Below are positions 24,800-36,276 of a DNA stretch of 64,000 nucleotides, one piece after another. Position numbers and translations under genes: made by a program. Under the pieces are notes generated by a model that did no database searches, had not been told where the DNA came from, and saw nothing but the letters and a program-made list of their open reading frames with translations. How positions within the stretch are numbered: the first letter of the stretch is position 1; every line of letters begins with the position of its first letter. The stretch spans positions 565,501-629,500 of the forward strand of contig JAULJL010000047.1 of the NCBI GenBank assembly GCA_030761205.1, in the 5' to 3' direction. The DNA is from Fremontodendron californicum. Its lineage: Eukaryota > Streptophyta > Magnoliopsida > Malvales > Malvaceae.

Positions 24800-26811
24800 G
24801 GTTAATCAAATTGGGGCATCATATATGGAAATGATGGACACATGGTAAAGAATGATGGGCTAATGCATGAATTATTGGAGGCATGCAACGAAAAAAAAAA
24901 CAAAAAAAAAAAATTGTGATATCATGCATATGAGAATTCGGATGATTCCAAAGTGCAAAATGAAATTCTGAATATCTATTTCCCCTAGGGATTGCTTTTC
25001 AATGTGAATATTTGTGCTTGACATGAGAAATGGCCATCTTTCATATCCCTTTCACACAAAAAGAAATTATCCATAGTCACCCCTTTTGAGCCAAAAGAAT
25101 TCTTTCTTCTTTGAACCCTGATCAAGGATTACCCTCTACACTGGGGGGCAAATGCGAGGAAAGATCTTTTCAAAGATCATTGAGAAATGAGTGACAGCTC
25201 AGGGACAGACACAAAGCAAATGGAGCCCCGAATAAATACGGGCGCACTCTGTCAAAGAAAAAAGAAGAGGAAAAGATGACGAAATAAAAGCCAAGAAAAA
25301 CAAACAAAAAACACAATAAAAAAATGTGTGTGAAAGACATGGCAAATTGAAAGCCAAAAGCAAGGAAGAAAAAGAGCAAAATCAAAAAGAAAGAAATGTC
25401 CAAGAAGAGACACATGCTTCAAAGAAAATCCTCTTCAAGAAAGGATCCTTGATCTGATTACCCTCAAACACATATTTTGGGCCTATTTATCCTTTCTTTC
25501 TGAACCCTGAGCCATGGCCTACATTACGTGCTTTAAAAGTCCATTTTGATCAAGCATGAATGTTTAATTTGAAGGGTTTTCCTCAGATTTTATCCCATCT
25601 CATCAAATTCTCATTTCACTAAGGAAGAATTTAGAATTCTCAAGTGCATGGTAAAAATAAAAAAATAAAAAAAAAAGAGAAAAATTGAAAAGAATGGGAC
25701 TCTAGGGCGAAAACCCAAAAAAACGGGCGGTCTAGAGTAGAATGGGAATTTTCGATGCCATTGATGATAGTGCCAATACCCCAAAAGAAAAGATCTTATT
25801 AAAGGAGTGGTTAATCAAATTGGGGCATCATATGTGGAAATGATGGATACATAGTGAAGAATGATGGGCTAATGCATGAATTATTGGGGGCATGCAACGA
25901 AAAAAAAAAAAAAAATTTGTGATATCATGCATATGAGAATTCGGATGATTCCAAAGTGCAAAATGAAATTCTGAATATCTATTTCCCCTAGGGATTGCTT
26001 TTCAATGTGAATATTTGTGCTTGACATGAGAAATGGCCATCTTTCATATCCCTTTCACACAAAAAGAAATTATCCATAGTCACCCCTTTTGAGCCAAAAG
26101 AATTCTTTCTTCTTTGAACCCTGATCAAGGATTACCCTCTATACTGGGGGGCAAATGCGAGGAAAGATCTTTTCAAAGATCATTGAGAAATGAGTGACAG
26201 CTCAGGGACAGACACAAAGCAAATGGAGCCCCGAATAAATACGGGCGCACTCTGTCAAAGAAAAAAGAAGAGGAAAAGATGACGAAATGAAAGCCAAGAA
26301 AAACAAACAAAAAACACAATAAAAAAATGTGTGTGAAAGACATGGCAAATTGAAAGCCAAAAGCAAGGAAGAAAAAGAGCAAAATCAAAAAGAAAGAAAT
26401 GTCCAAGAAGAGACACATGCTTCAAAGAAAATCCTCTTCAAGAAAGGATCCTTGATCTGATTACCCTCGAACACATATTTTGGGCCTATTTATCCTTTCT
26501 TTCTGAACCCTGAGCCATGGCCTACATTACGTGCTTTAAAAGTCCATTTTGATCAAGCATGAATGTTTAATTTGAAGGGTTTTCCTCAGATTTTATCCCA
26601 TCTCATCAAATTCTCATTTCACTAAGGAAGAATTTAGAATTCTCAAGTGCATGGTAAAAATTAAAAAAAAAGAGAAAAATTGAAAAGAATGGGACTCTAG
26701 GGCGAAAACCCAAAAAAACGGGCGGTCTAGAGTAGAATGGGAATTTTCGATGCCATCGATGATAGTGCCGATACCCCAAAAGAAAAGATCTTATTAAAGG
26801 AGTGGTCATCG
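24800..26811 (+). repeat. Tandem duplication of a 1.0-kb internal segment
   Basis: Two head-to-tail copies of about 1.0 kb: 24800-25808 and 25809-26811. Both begin at the GGTTAATCAAATTGGGGCAT phrase and contain TGAGTGACAGCTCAGGGAC and GGGCGAAAACCC. They differ by only a few substitutions and small A-tract indels, so the duplication is recent. The identical minus-strand frames inside each copy (25170-25415, 26173-26418) are purine-tract artefacts. Confidence 0.92.
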
Positions 26812-27915
26812 AGGAACATCTAGGAATTCCTGAACCTCCCAAATTGTCAGCTCTCATTCGGAGGATTGTCTTCAAAAACTGAAACTTTGTTCCCAAGATT
26901 AAACTTTCCGGTTTAAACATCCCAGCCAATCTTGATGCTTGACAAAATGCCTTGATATGGAAACTAAAAGAATGTTGAATTTGTTTGGTTCTCAATGAAT
27001 TCATGATTTATAAAACCTGTTCCATTTGTGAGCCTAGAAGGGATATACATTTTTGTCATGAAGTTTTCCTGGAAAAGCCAGAATCTTGTTATACCAAGCC
27101 TTGTCAATTCAAATTGAAAAACCCAAATTAATACTTAGGGGATTTTCTAACAGTGATCATCAGTCATCAAAAGATTTGTACATCATACACTGTGGAGTTA
27201 AAATTTTTGGCTTAGAAGTTTTCCTTAAATAAGCAAAATTGTTTTTAAAAAGGGAAAATAAAAATATTTTTGAAATACCCATTTTTGATGTTGACATGAG
27301 ACAAGGGTTTTTCTAACCCAAAAGTATAGAACTGCCAGGATAGGTCCCGACATCCAGATATGAGAAGAAGAAATCAAACTCTGTTCAGATCTCTATTGAT
27401 GAAAGTTTGAAAACTTTTGGGGCAAAGAGAATAGCCAAAATGAATTGAAGATATACTCTGATTTGAAGAGGAAAAATGAATTTGAAAGGCTAAGCCAAAG
27501 TCTAGAAAAACAACCGGGGGCATTTGCATCACTCATGAGCACTCATCTCTTTATCGAGCTTTTGCATCTGCACAGTGTCAGCAAGCATTTGCATCATTCA
27601 TGGGTATTTGCATTGGCACTATTCCATAAGCATCTGCATTTTACCTTTACATTTACATTCTTCATGGAATTCGCATTTGTGTCATCTCAAGCAATTGCAT
27701 CATTTCTAGAATCATTGCATTTTCATTATTGTGTGGTAATTGTAGTTACACCATTCATAAACCAGTTACATGAACACAATTAGTAGGGGCATCTGCATCA
27801 CGAAACATGGGCATCAATCCAGGCCATTTGCATTTGCACTAAGAAATATTTTACATTTGCACCATGAAGCATGAGCACCTTGTTAAAAGACATGTGCATC
27901 TGCATCATTTCTCAA
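26812..27915 (+). other. Retrotransposon internal spacer with CATTTGCATC repeats
   Basis: No gene is recognised. From about 27520 the sequence becomes rich in dispersed CATTTGCATC, CATCTGCATC and TTGCATCA words. The same words return at 29105-29330 on the other side of the 180-bp array. Confidence 0.55.
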
Positions 27916-29760
27916 AGCTTCTGGTGGGGATATCCAGAATTTTACAGTTTTTAAAAAGTGAACAAGTCTTCGGTGGTGATAGCTGAAGCCTCTGGTGGAG
28001 ATATCCAGAGTTTTATAATTTTGAAAAATGAGAAATTTTCTTCTGGTGGGGATATCCAGAATTTTACAATGAGCAAGTCTTCGGTGGTGATATCCAGAAT
28101 TTTGCAGTTTTAAAAGTGAACAAGTCTTCGGTGGTGATAGCTGAAGCCTCTGGTGGAGATATCCAGGGTTTTATAATTTTAAAACATGAGAAATTTTATT
28201 CTGAAGGAGTTACCCAGAATTTTACAATGAGCAAGTCTTTGGTGGTGATAGCCAAAGCTTCTGGTGGGGATATCCAGAAGTTTACAGTTTTAAAAGTGAA
28301 CAAGTCTTCGGTGGTGATAGCTGAAGCCTCTGGTGGAGATATCCAGGGTTTTATAATTTTGAAAACATGAGAAATTTTATTCTGAAGGAGTTACCCAGAA
28401 TTTTACAATGAGCAAGTCTTTGGTGGTGATAGCCAAAGCTTCTGGTGGTGATATCCAGAATTTTGCAGTTTTAAAAATGAACAAGTCTTCAGTGGTGATA
28501 GCTGAAGACTCTGGTGGAGATATCCAGGGTTTTATAATTTTGAAAAATGAGAAATTTTATTCTGAAGGAGTTACCCAGAATTTTACAATTAGCAAGTCTT
28601 TGGTGGTGATAGCCAAAGCTTCTGGTGGGGATATCCAGAATTTTACAGTTTTAAAAGTGAACAAGTCTTCAGTGGTGATAGCTGAAGCCTCTGGTGGAGA
28701 TATCCAGGGTTTTATAATTTTGAAAACATGAGAAATTTTATTCTGAAGGAGTTACCTAGAATTTTACAATGAGCAAGTCTTCTGGTGCTGATATCCAGAA
28801 TTTTGCAGTTTTAAAAGTGAACAAGTCTTCAGTGGTGATAGCTGAAGCCTCTGGTGGAGATATCCAGGGTTTTATAATTTTGAAAAATGAGAAATCTTCT
28901 TCTAGATGAGTTATCTAGAATTTTATATTGAGCAAGTCTTTGGTGGTGATAGCCAAAGCTTTTGGTGGGGATATCCAGAATTTTACAGTTTTAAAAATGA
29001 AGAAGTCTTCGGTGGTGATAGCTGAAGCCTCTGGTGGAGATATCCAGGGTTTTATAATTTTGAAAAATGAGAAATCTTCTTTTGAAGGAGTTATCCAGAA
29101 TTTTTTTCAACATGTGCATCTACATCAAGAAGCATTTGCATCAATCTAAGTTAGTTAAATCTGCATCAAGAAAGTTTGCATCAAATCAAGTCATTTACAT
29201 TTGCATCAAAGACATTTGCACCAATCTAAGTCATTTGCATCTACATCAAGAAGCGTTTGCATCAACAAAAGACATTTGCATTTGCATCATGAAGCATTTG
29301 CATCATGAAGCATTTGCATCATCTCTTAAAGCTTTCAGGTATAATCGATTTCGTTTCCTTAAGGCGAGTCGAGCCCCGAAATCATCGTCGAGGTACTTTT
29401 TTTATTTATGAACAAGTCTTCGGTGGTGATAGCTGAAGCCTCTGGTGGAGATATCCAGAGTTTTTTTTTTAAAAGTCCTTTGAAAAGGTAGAAAGTCTTC
29501 GGTGGTGATAGCTGAAGCTTCTGGAGATGATACCCAGAATTTTACAGTTTTAAAAGTGAGCAAGACTTCGGTGGTGATAGCTGAAGCCTCTGGTGGAGAT
29601 ATCCAGAGTTTTAAAATCCTTTGAAAAGATAGAAAGTCTTCGGTGGTGATAGCTGAAGCTTCTGGAGGTGATACCCAGAATTTTTACATTTAAAAAAAAT
29701 GAGCAATACTTTGGTGGTGATAGCCGAAGCTTCTGGAGGAGATATCCAGAATTTTAAACA
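27916..29760 (+). repeat. 180-bp composite tandem array (GATATCCAG family)
   Basis: The repeated core contains CAAGTCTTCGGTGGTGATAG, then CTGAAGCCTCTGGTGGAGAT and ATCCAG. Two diverged half-units alternate to give a composite period of 180 bp (60 codons) from about 28119 to 29100. Shorter units extend to 29760 after a gap of CATTTGCATC words at 29105-29330. Several stretches stay open in one frame (28116-28370, 28408-28731, 28928-29149), reading SSVVIAEASGGDIQ per half-unit. This is probably because the period is a multiple of three. Confidence 0.88.
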
Positions 29761-29879
29761 CAGCTGAGAACAAGACAGGTTAAGGCCCCGAGACCATCGT
29801 CGAGGTCATTTCTTTTCTTGCAAATCGAATTCGTTTCCTTAAGACGAATCGAGCCTTGTTTAGGCAGGGAATTCAATTT

Positions 29880-30118
29880 AAGGACAAATCTTCAATTTAC
29901 TGTTTTCAAAAAAAAAAGAAATTGAAAAAAAAAAGAAAAAAGAAAAAAGAGAAAAAATGAAAAAAATAGAAAATGAAAAAAGAAAATAAAAAATGCAAAA
30001 TGCAAAAATGAATGAAGAAATGAAAAAGAAAACCCCTTTCCTTTCCATGTGATTTCACTGACCGTACAAAACTAGTGTTGGTTTATCTTTGCCTGATTCC
30101 TGATTCTCAGCAATAGCC
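29880..30118 (+). other. Purine-rich stretch before the 3' LTR
   Basis: AAAAAAGAAA-type purine tracts at 29907-30025, followed by unique sequence running into the polypurine tract. No coding potential is apparent. Confidence 0.5.
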
Positions 30119-30131
30119 AAAGAGGGGCAGC
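30119..30131 (+). other. Polypurine tract
   Basis: AAAGAGGGGCAGC lies directly before the 3' LTR, the expected place for the plus-strand primer. Confidence 0.7.
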
Positions 30132-33100
30132 TGTAGACACCTAATTTTGTCCGGACCACTAAACAGGTACGTTTTCTTCCCATATTGATGTTTCCAAGTA
30201 TAAAAAGACTGTTTTCATCCTGCAGGTGAGACTCCGAGACTTAGTTTAAAAGGGCGAGCACAAAAAGTCAAACTTGAAAAAAAGTCAACCCCGAAAAAGT
30301 CAACCCCGAAAAAGTCAACCCCAGAAAGTCAACTACTGAAAAAGTCAACCCACTTTCAAAATCAAGACTTTAAGTTCAATTGAAAAATGGAGAAATAATT
30401 TTGATAATCCGAGGTCTACATTGAAAGATATGGAGTTCGGAAGTTGGGATTTGGAGGTTCAGTAGAAAAGAAACCCTAATCCGAGAAATTTGGGGAAAAG
30501 TGCTTAAATGATCAAACTGGTCGAAATTGAAGGTTCCAAATGAAAGATAAGCACTGACTACGGGTAATGGAGAAGTCACTTGCAAGAAAAACCGAAAGAA
30601 AAGTCAATCCGGGAGAAAACCGAGAATTAGGGTTTTTAGTGGATTTCAGTGAAATCGGGAAGAATCACAGAAATGGCCCGAATTGGTAAGACCAAAGCCC
30701 CCAATGGATGAGGAATGATTAAAAAGGATGGCCCAAGGCTCAGATTGAAGAAAATCTGAAAATCGGGTTTCGGAGGTTAAAGGGGCAAAATTGGAAAAAT
30801 TTGGGAAAAATAGCAAATGGACTCCGAAAATTCTGAAAAATTTGTCAATCTCATTCTTAAATCATTTGGAAGAGATTGGTAAAAGAAAATCTTGATTCGG
30901 GGTTCGGTTGCAAAATGGCCAAATCCCGGGCTTCTAATGCAGTAATTCAAAAAGATAAATCCCAGAAAAATAGCAAATGGACTCCAAAAATTCTGAAATT
31001 TGGCAAATCTCATTTTTAAATTATTTGGAAGAGATTGGCGAAATAAAATCTTGATTCCGAGTTCGTTTGCAAAATGGCCAAATCCCGGGCCTCCTATGCA
31101 GTAATTCAAGCCGATAAATCCCGAAAAAATACCAAATGAGCTCCAAAAATTATGAAAACTTCCAGATCACACTTTTTAATTATTTTGAAGAGATTGGTGA
31201 AGAAAAATCTTGATTTGGAGCTCGTTTAAAAAATGGTAAAAAGTAGGGGCATAAAAGGACATTTTGGGAAGAAAAAAATCCAAATAAATAGCAAACGGAC
31301 TCGGATAATTTTGAAAACTTCCAGAACTCAATATTTTATTATTTTGGAAGTATTAAAAAAAGAAAAATTGAATTTGGAGTCCGTTTGATATTTATTTGCA
31401 TCCGGGGGGGCAAAATGGTCATTTCACCCAAGCAACCGAAAAGGGCTTCTTTGGGCCTTTCAAAAATCAGAGCTGGGATGGAAAAGAGAAGTGCTGGCCT
31501 GCCCAAGCCCAAAGGAAGGAGGAAGCTTAGGATTTTTTCAATCAAGTGATTAAAAATCAAGAGTTAAGTTAGAGATTTTCATTTTTGAGCCTAAGTCCCA
31601 ATCCCACATCCCTTTGTAATGTCAAGCCAAGGAGGTGCTCACCTTATAAATAAGGAGTCTTGGCCTTTGGTTGAAATCACCCACTACCCCTTGTGAGATA
31701 GTCTATACACTTGTATTAGGATTATCCGGGTGGTGAGTCATAGTGTTTTTGTTGAGAGGGTTTGTAGCTTAATCCGTTCAAAAGCTACTCTGAGGGTTTG
31801 TAGCTTAATCCGTTCAAAAGCTACTCTGAGGGTTTATAGCTTAATCCGTTCAAAATCTACTTGTGAGAGGGTTTGTGGCTTAATCCGTTCAAAAGCTACT
31901 CTGAGGGTTTATAGCTTAATCCGTTCAAAAGCTACTTGGTGAGTTTTCATTTTAAAATAATGTTTCTTGTTCTTCCTTCATTTCCTTTCTTAAGTATATT
32001 TTTCTTACATTTTGTTTTTACAATAAACTCACCATGGCCAAATGGCCTACATTATTTATTTTAAGTTGTTGTTTTTGATTCATTTTACCATGTTGTTTAT
32101 GCTATTTTCTTTATTTTTGATGTTTTAAATATTATGTTATTTCATGTTCTTAAGTTATATTTAATTTGGTTGCTTTGTTTGTTGCCATTTATGTTTTAGA
32201 TATCATGTTTTTGCATTTTTAATTTTCTGTTTTCATGTTGTTTAAATTTGAGCATGTTTTAGAGTTAGCATATTAAGTGTTTGTGAAAATGCTTGTGTGA
32301 TTCTTTGCGTGATTCTTGTTTTATATCTTAGTGAGCATGTTTTAGATTTGGTATATTAGGTGTTTGTGAAAATGCTTGTGTGATTTTTGTGTTATGACTT
32401 AGTTTTTCATGCTAGCATACCAAGTGTTTGTGAAAATGCCATGCTTGTTGAAGCTTGGGGCCATTTGGCTACTCCATGTGTTTTGCATTGTGTGTTGTAT
32501 TTTTGTCATGCTAGTTGTTAGGTTTTTGCATTTGCATGATATTTGGTTGGATTTTTGAATTAAGCATGCCTTGTGTTTGTGAAAATGCCATGCATGTCTT
32601 AGGTCTAGGTTACATTAAATGTCATGCAAGTTCATGTTAGGTCTAGGCCATATTATTTGTGTCATGCATTTTCCTTACATTTAGGTTTAGATCCATGCAT
32701 TTCATGCATTATGTTTGCTGCATTGTTTCATGCATTTCATGTTCATGCCACTTGAATAATGACTTGAGCCAATTAATGGTTCACGGTCATGCTCTCTTGA
32801 GCACACTTGTGGAAAATTAATTTTGTCAAATTGATTATTCTACCTTTGTGATTTTTTTTACTTAGCCAATTTTTATCTAACTTTCAAAAAGTCCTAGCTA
32901 CTGTCTTCAAGTCATTCTATGAGTTTCAAATATTTTTATTTTGGTTTTTAAATGATTTTATCAAAGACAAAAAAAATGTGTTGGCAAAGCAGTTTTTTTT
33001 CCACCCAAAACTCGTACATCTCCGATTTTTCTGGGAATTCATCTTTGATCAGAAAATTAAGTCGATTTTTTCCCATGTATTTTTACATATCCTGAGTCTC

Positions 33101-34603
33101 CAATAATTTTTTCAGAATTTTTGGAATTTTTAAAAATAGGGTAAAAAATCGTGGATTAAAACTGGACAGTGGAGTCAGGATTGAATTTAAAGAAAAACAA
33201 AGCAGTTTTTTCTCCTCCAAAAACTCGTACATCTCTGGTTTTTCTGAGAATTCATCTTTGATCAAAAAATTAAGCCGATTTTTTCTCGTGTAGTTTTACA
33301 TGTCCTGAGTCTCCAGTATTTTTTTTAGAATTTTTGGAATTTTTAAAAATAGGATAAAAAATCATGGATTAAAACTGGACAGTGGAGTCAGAATTGAATT
33401 AAAAAAAAAAAACCATTTTTCTGTTTTGGTTAATTTACTTAGAGTGGGCTGATTAGGAGAGTTAGCTACTGACTTAGGGTGGTTTCTAAGCCTTTTCAAA
33501 CTCTAAAAATGGTTTTTCAAGTCTCGGGTTAAGGGTAGTAAAATCCGAATTTTTAAACTTAGGAAATTAGAGTCATTTTAAAAATTTTAGCCCAGTTTTT
33601 ATTTTTAATTCAAGCTTTTCAAAACTGTTTTCAAACAATCACAAAGTATTTTGGTTTTAGAATATTTAATTTGACATATTTTCCTAAGGTAGCCGGATAT
33701 CTTTTTACATATACGGATTTCCTTAATTAAAGGAAAAAATACATTTCATGCATTGCATTTTTATATTCATGCATTTTATATAATATGTGATTCTTGCCAT
33801 ATTAATTTCTATGTGTCATGACATTTAGGTTGCATTATATTATTTAGATTTTGCTATGTCATTTTATTTATGCCATGCCTATACATATTCATTTCTTTTA
33901 AATGTTTTCAAAAAAAGATAATGGTTTTCAATAAAAATAAAGATATTCCCGATTTAAAATAATTCATGAGTTCTCTACCGGGTTTGCTGGAGGGAATATC
34001 ATCAATTATTATTAATAAAGGAATATCTTTCTTTCAAAAAAGAGAATGATTCGGAAAGTTTTCTAAAACTAATAAAAATTTCTATATTTTGCCACGTTTG
34101 TTGGGGAATATAGGAAAATTTTGAATTTATAAATTTCGGATCATTGTCAATAAAAAAATGAAATTATTTTTCTTTAAATTGGGAATTAATTTGAAATATT
34201 AAATTTAAAACCAACTTTTACCGAGATTTGAGATAACACACGATTAATAAGGTACCGATTTATACGGGCGTTTTGGGTTTTAATCCTTCCCCACACGTAA
34301 CCGACTCCCGAACCCGCTTCTTTGATTTCTTTGGTTTAAAACGCAGACTTGAAATTTGTTTTTAAAATGTTTTAATTAATTTTTAAAATATTTTATAAAA
34401 CCGGTTTTAATAGGTGGCCGATCACACCTAGCTAAAAAAGATTGGTGGCGACTCCATGTCTTTTTTAAGGTCATTTTCAAAACCTTCATTTTTTTAGAGG
34501 AATTAAGTCGACTTTTCCTCGGTTTTTTTTTTTAAACGTCACGCCTAACGAATAATAAAGTCTTGCGATGAGACTCATCGTCGTTATTTTTTAGGTTGCG
34601 ACA
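30132..34603 (+). repeat. 3' LTR (4472 bp)
   Basis: It begins TGTAGACACC and ends GTTGCGACA and is collinear with the 5' LTR. It has five instead of six 36-bp units, and it retains the segment of about 45 bp near 33388-33435 that the 5' LTR has lost. Confidence 0.93.
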
Positions 34604-34930
34604 TATGTAATTGTAATGTATATAGGGTCAGGTCCGGACGGGTTATATATTAGAATTACATAGATATATTAGAAAAATATATTACATATTTACACAAATA
34701 TTTACAATTACATAGATATATTACAATTACATAAATATATTTACAATTACATAGATACATTAGAATTACATCGATATATATACGTTACATTAAATAGATA
34801 TATCTATGTAATGTCTAATATAATGTAATATGTAATATATCTATTTAATTGTAATATCCATTGTTTTGTAATATAATATGTAATTGTAATATATTTACAA
34901 TTATATATAGAGGTAATATATTTCTTTAGC
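34604..34930. repeat. AT-rich minisatellite block 5
   Basis: This continues the satellite interrupted by the LTR element; the first five bases are its right TSD, TATGT. A non-satellite landmark near 34625 (GGGTCAGGTCCGGACGGG) has its reverse-complement partner near 43333 in the other inverted-duplication arm. Confidence 0.88.
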
Positions 34931-35222
34931 AGCGTTAATGTAGAATAAATTCATCTTTTAAAATATATTCATCTGCTTGATTGTGGTAGGATTGTGGGAC
35001 TTGAAATGTAGATCATCTTTCACATAATATCTAGGTTAGGCATGTTGTTTGATTGTGGTAGGATTGTGGAACTTGAAATGTCGAGGAATTGCTTGATTGT
35101 GGTAGGATTGTGGAACTTGAAATGTATATCATATTTCACATAATATTTTTACCTTTTGAGTAGATGTACTGTGTATAAGCTTAATTCAATAAATATATAT
35201 TGACAGAACATATACTTTTTAG

Positions 35223-35407
35223 GTACCTGATGCTGGTAGTGCTCCAAATTTGTCACCAATAATAAGGTCTTCAACTTCTAGTCATCAAGTTAATGAAAAT
35301 GAAGATGGTAAACTACTTGATTATTTTATTCTTCTATATTGACTTCACTACTTAATTGCTTTTAATTGTATATTATTTGTCAATTTTATGCAGATGCTGC
35401 TCCATAG
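35223..35407 (+). pseudogene. C-terminal exons of a CACTA-borne protein
   Basis: Exon 35223-35307 lies between acceptor TTTTTAG and donor GGTAAAC. It reads PDAGSAPNLSPIIRS then STSSHQVNENED. A second exon, 35394-35407, follows acceptor TTTATGCAG and reads DAAP then stop. The same two exons occur in the inverted copy (42663-42747 and 42563-42576, minus) with identical lengths. Upstream exons are missing, so this is the tail of a truncated transposon gene, probably the TnpA-like or second frame. I infer it from position before the subterminal repeats, not from a domain. Confidence 0.55.
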
Positions 35408-35699
35408 GAATATTCATGAGATTTGGATTGCTTATTTCACTTTATGTATTTGGATTGCTTATTTACTTTGTGTCTGGATTGCTAATGTTCAATTTTAAGA
35501 CTGTATTATGACTTTAGCTTGCGACTTCTATTTAGCTTGTAAAAGTTATATAATTAAGACAATTTATTTGTAATTTTATTTTTAATATTATGAAATATTT
35601 TGTACTTTCTTATAATGGTTTTTTTTTATGAAATATCTTGGATTAAATTATAAATATATCAATATTAGTAATTGAAAAATATGATAAAATTTTATTTTT

Positions 35700-36276
35700 A
35701 TCGACGCTTTGACATCTATACTGACAGTTCATATAACAACAAAAAATGTATAGTATACTGACGGAGTAAACCGTCAGTAAATTTACGACAAACTGTCGCT
35801 ATAGGTTAATTGTATATTTTACATTTTAATCTATACCGACGGACGCAAAAAAAAAAAAAAAAAAAAACCGTCGGTATATGTATATCTATGGTATCTATAC
35901 CGATGGATACAAAAGCCGTCGGTATAGATATGGTATCTATAGCTACTGATACAAAAGCCGTCGGTATAGATGCGGTATCTATATCGACGGATACAAAAGC
36001 TGTCGGTATAGATATGGTATCTATACCTACGGATACAAAAGCCGTCGGTATAGATGCGGTATCTATACCGACGGATACAAAATCCGTCGGTATAGGTAAA
36101 AGCAAAAGGGGCTACCCTAACATAGGCTATACTGACGGTAGTAACATTAGTGACGTCTAAAACCGTCGGTATTGGTTATACATCCTATTCCGACGGTCAC
36201 CTTTTCCGTCGGTATAGGTCTATACCGACGAGGGTTTTACCGTTGCTTAATTTTTTGTCGGAATAGTCATTTTGAC
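35700..36276 (+). repeat. CACTA subterminal repeats (CCGTCGGTATAG type)
   Basis: About 15 copies of CCGTCGGTATAG or its reverse complement CTATACCGACGG are arranged as short hairpins separated by A-tracts. Dense short motifs of this kind next to the ends are where the CACTA TnpA-like protein binds. A 48-bp period (GATACAAAAGCCGTCGGTAT) is visible at 35900-36085. Confidence 0.85.

Larger units (their letters stand above)
16433..34603 (+). mobile_element. Complete non-autonomous LTR retrotransposon (18.2 kb, gag only)
   Basis: Two near-identical LTRs of about 4.47 kb enclose a PBS, a leader, one intact gag frame, tandem-repeat spacer and a polypurine tract. TSD TATGT lies at 16428-16432 and 34604-34608. 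No reverse transcriptase, integrase or protease motifs appear between gag and the 3' LTR. This fits the gag-only, terminal-repeat class (TR-GAG type) that depends on an autonomous partner. The very long LTRs, PBS and gag style suggest the Ogre/Tat side of Gypsy; that assignment is from motif memory. Confidence 0.92.
34931..36276 (+). mobile_element. Right-hand part of a CACTA element, proximal portion
   Basis: This contains three direct copies of a segment built on TTGATTGTGGTAGGATTGTG (34978-35150), the last two coding exons of a CACTA second gene, a 300-bp AT-rich stretch, and the subterminal repeats. It continues at 38690-38788 after an LTR insertion. An inverted partial copy lies at 42010-43040. 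Confidence 0.75.

Noticed and set aside
25170..25415. Hydrophobic minus-strand frame, repeated at 26173-26418
   Set aside because: The Phe/Leu-rich translation comes from purine-rich plus-strand sequence in the duplicated retroelement spacer.
24090..30118. Possible hidden pol region of the retrotransposon
   Set aside because: I see no protease, RT, RNase H or integrase motifs, and the interval is filled by tandem duplications. A profile search could overturn this.
35806..36160. Repeat-encoded frames on both strands (VSIPTDTKAVGID type)
   Set aside because: They coincide with CACTA subterminal repeats of 48-bp period and are non-coding binding sites.
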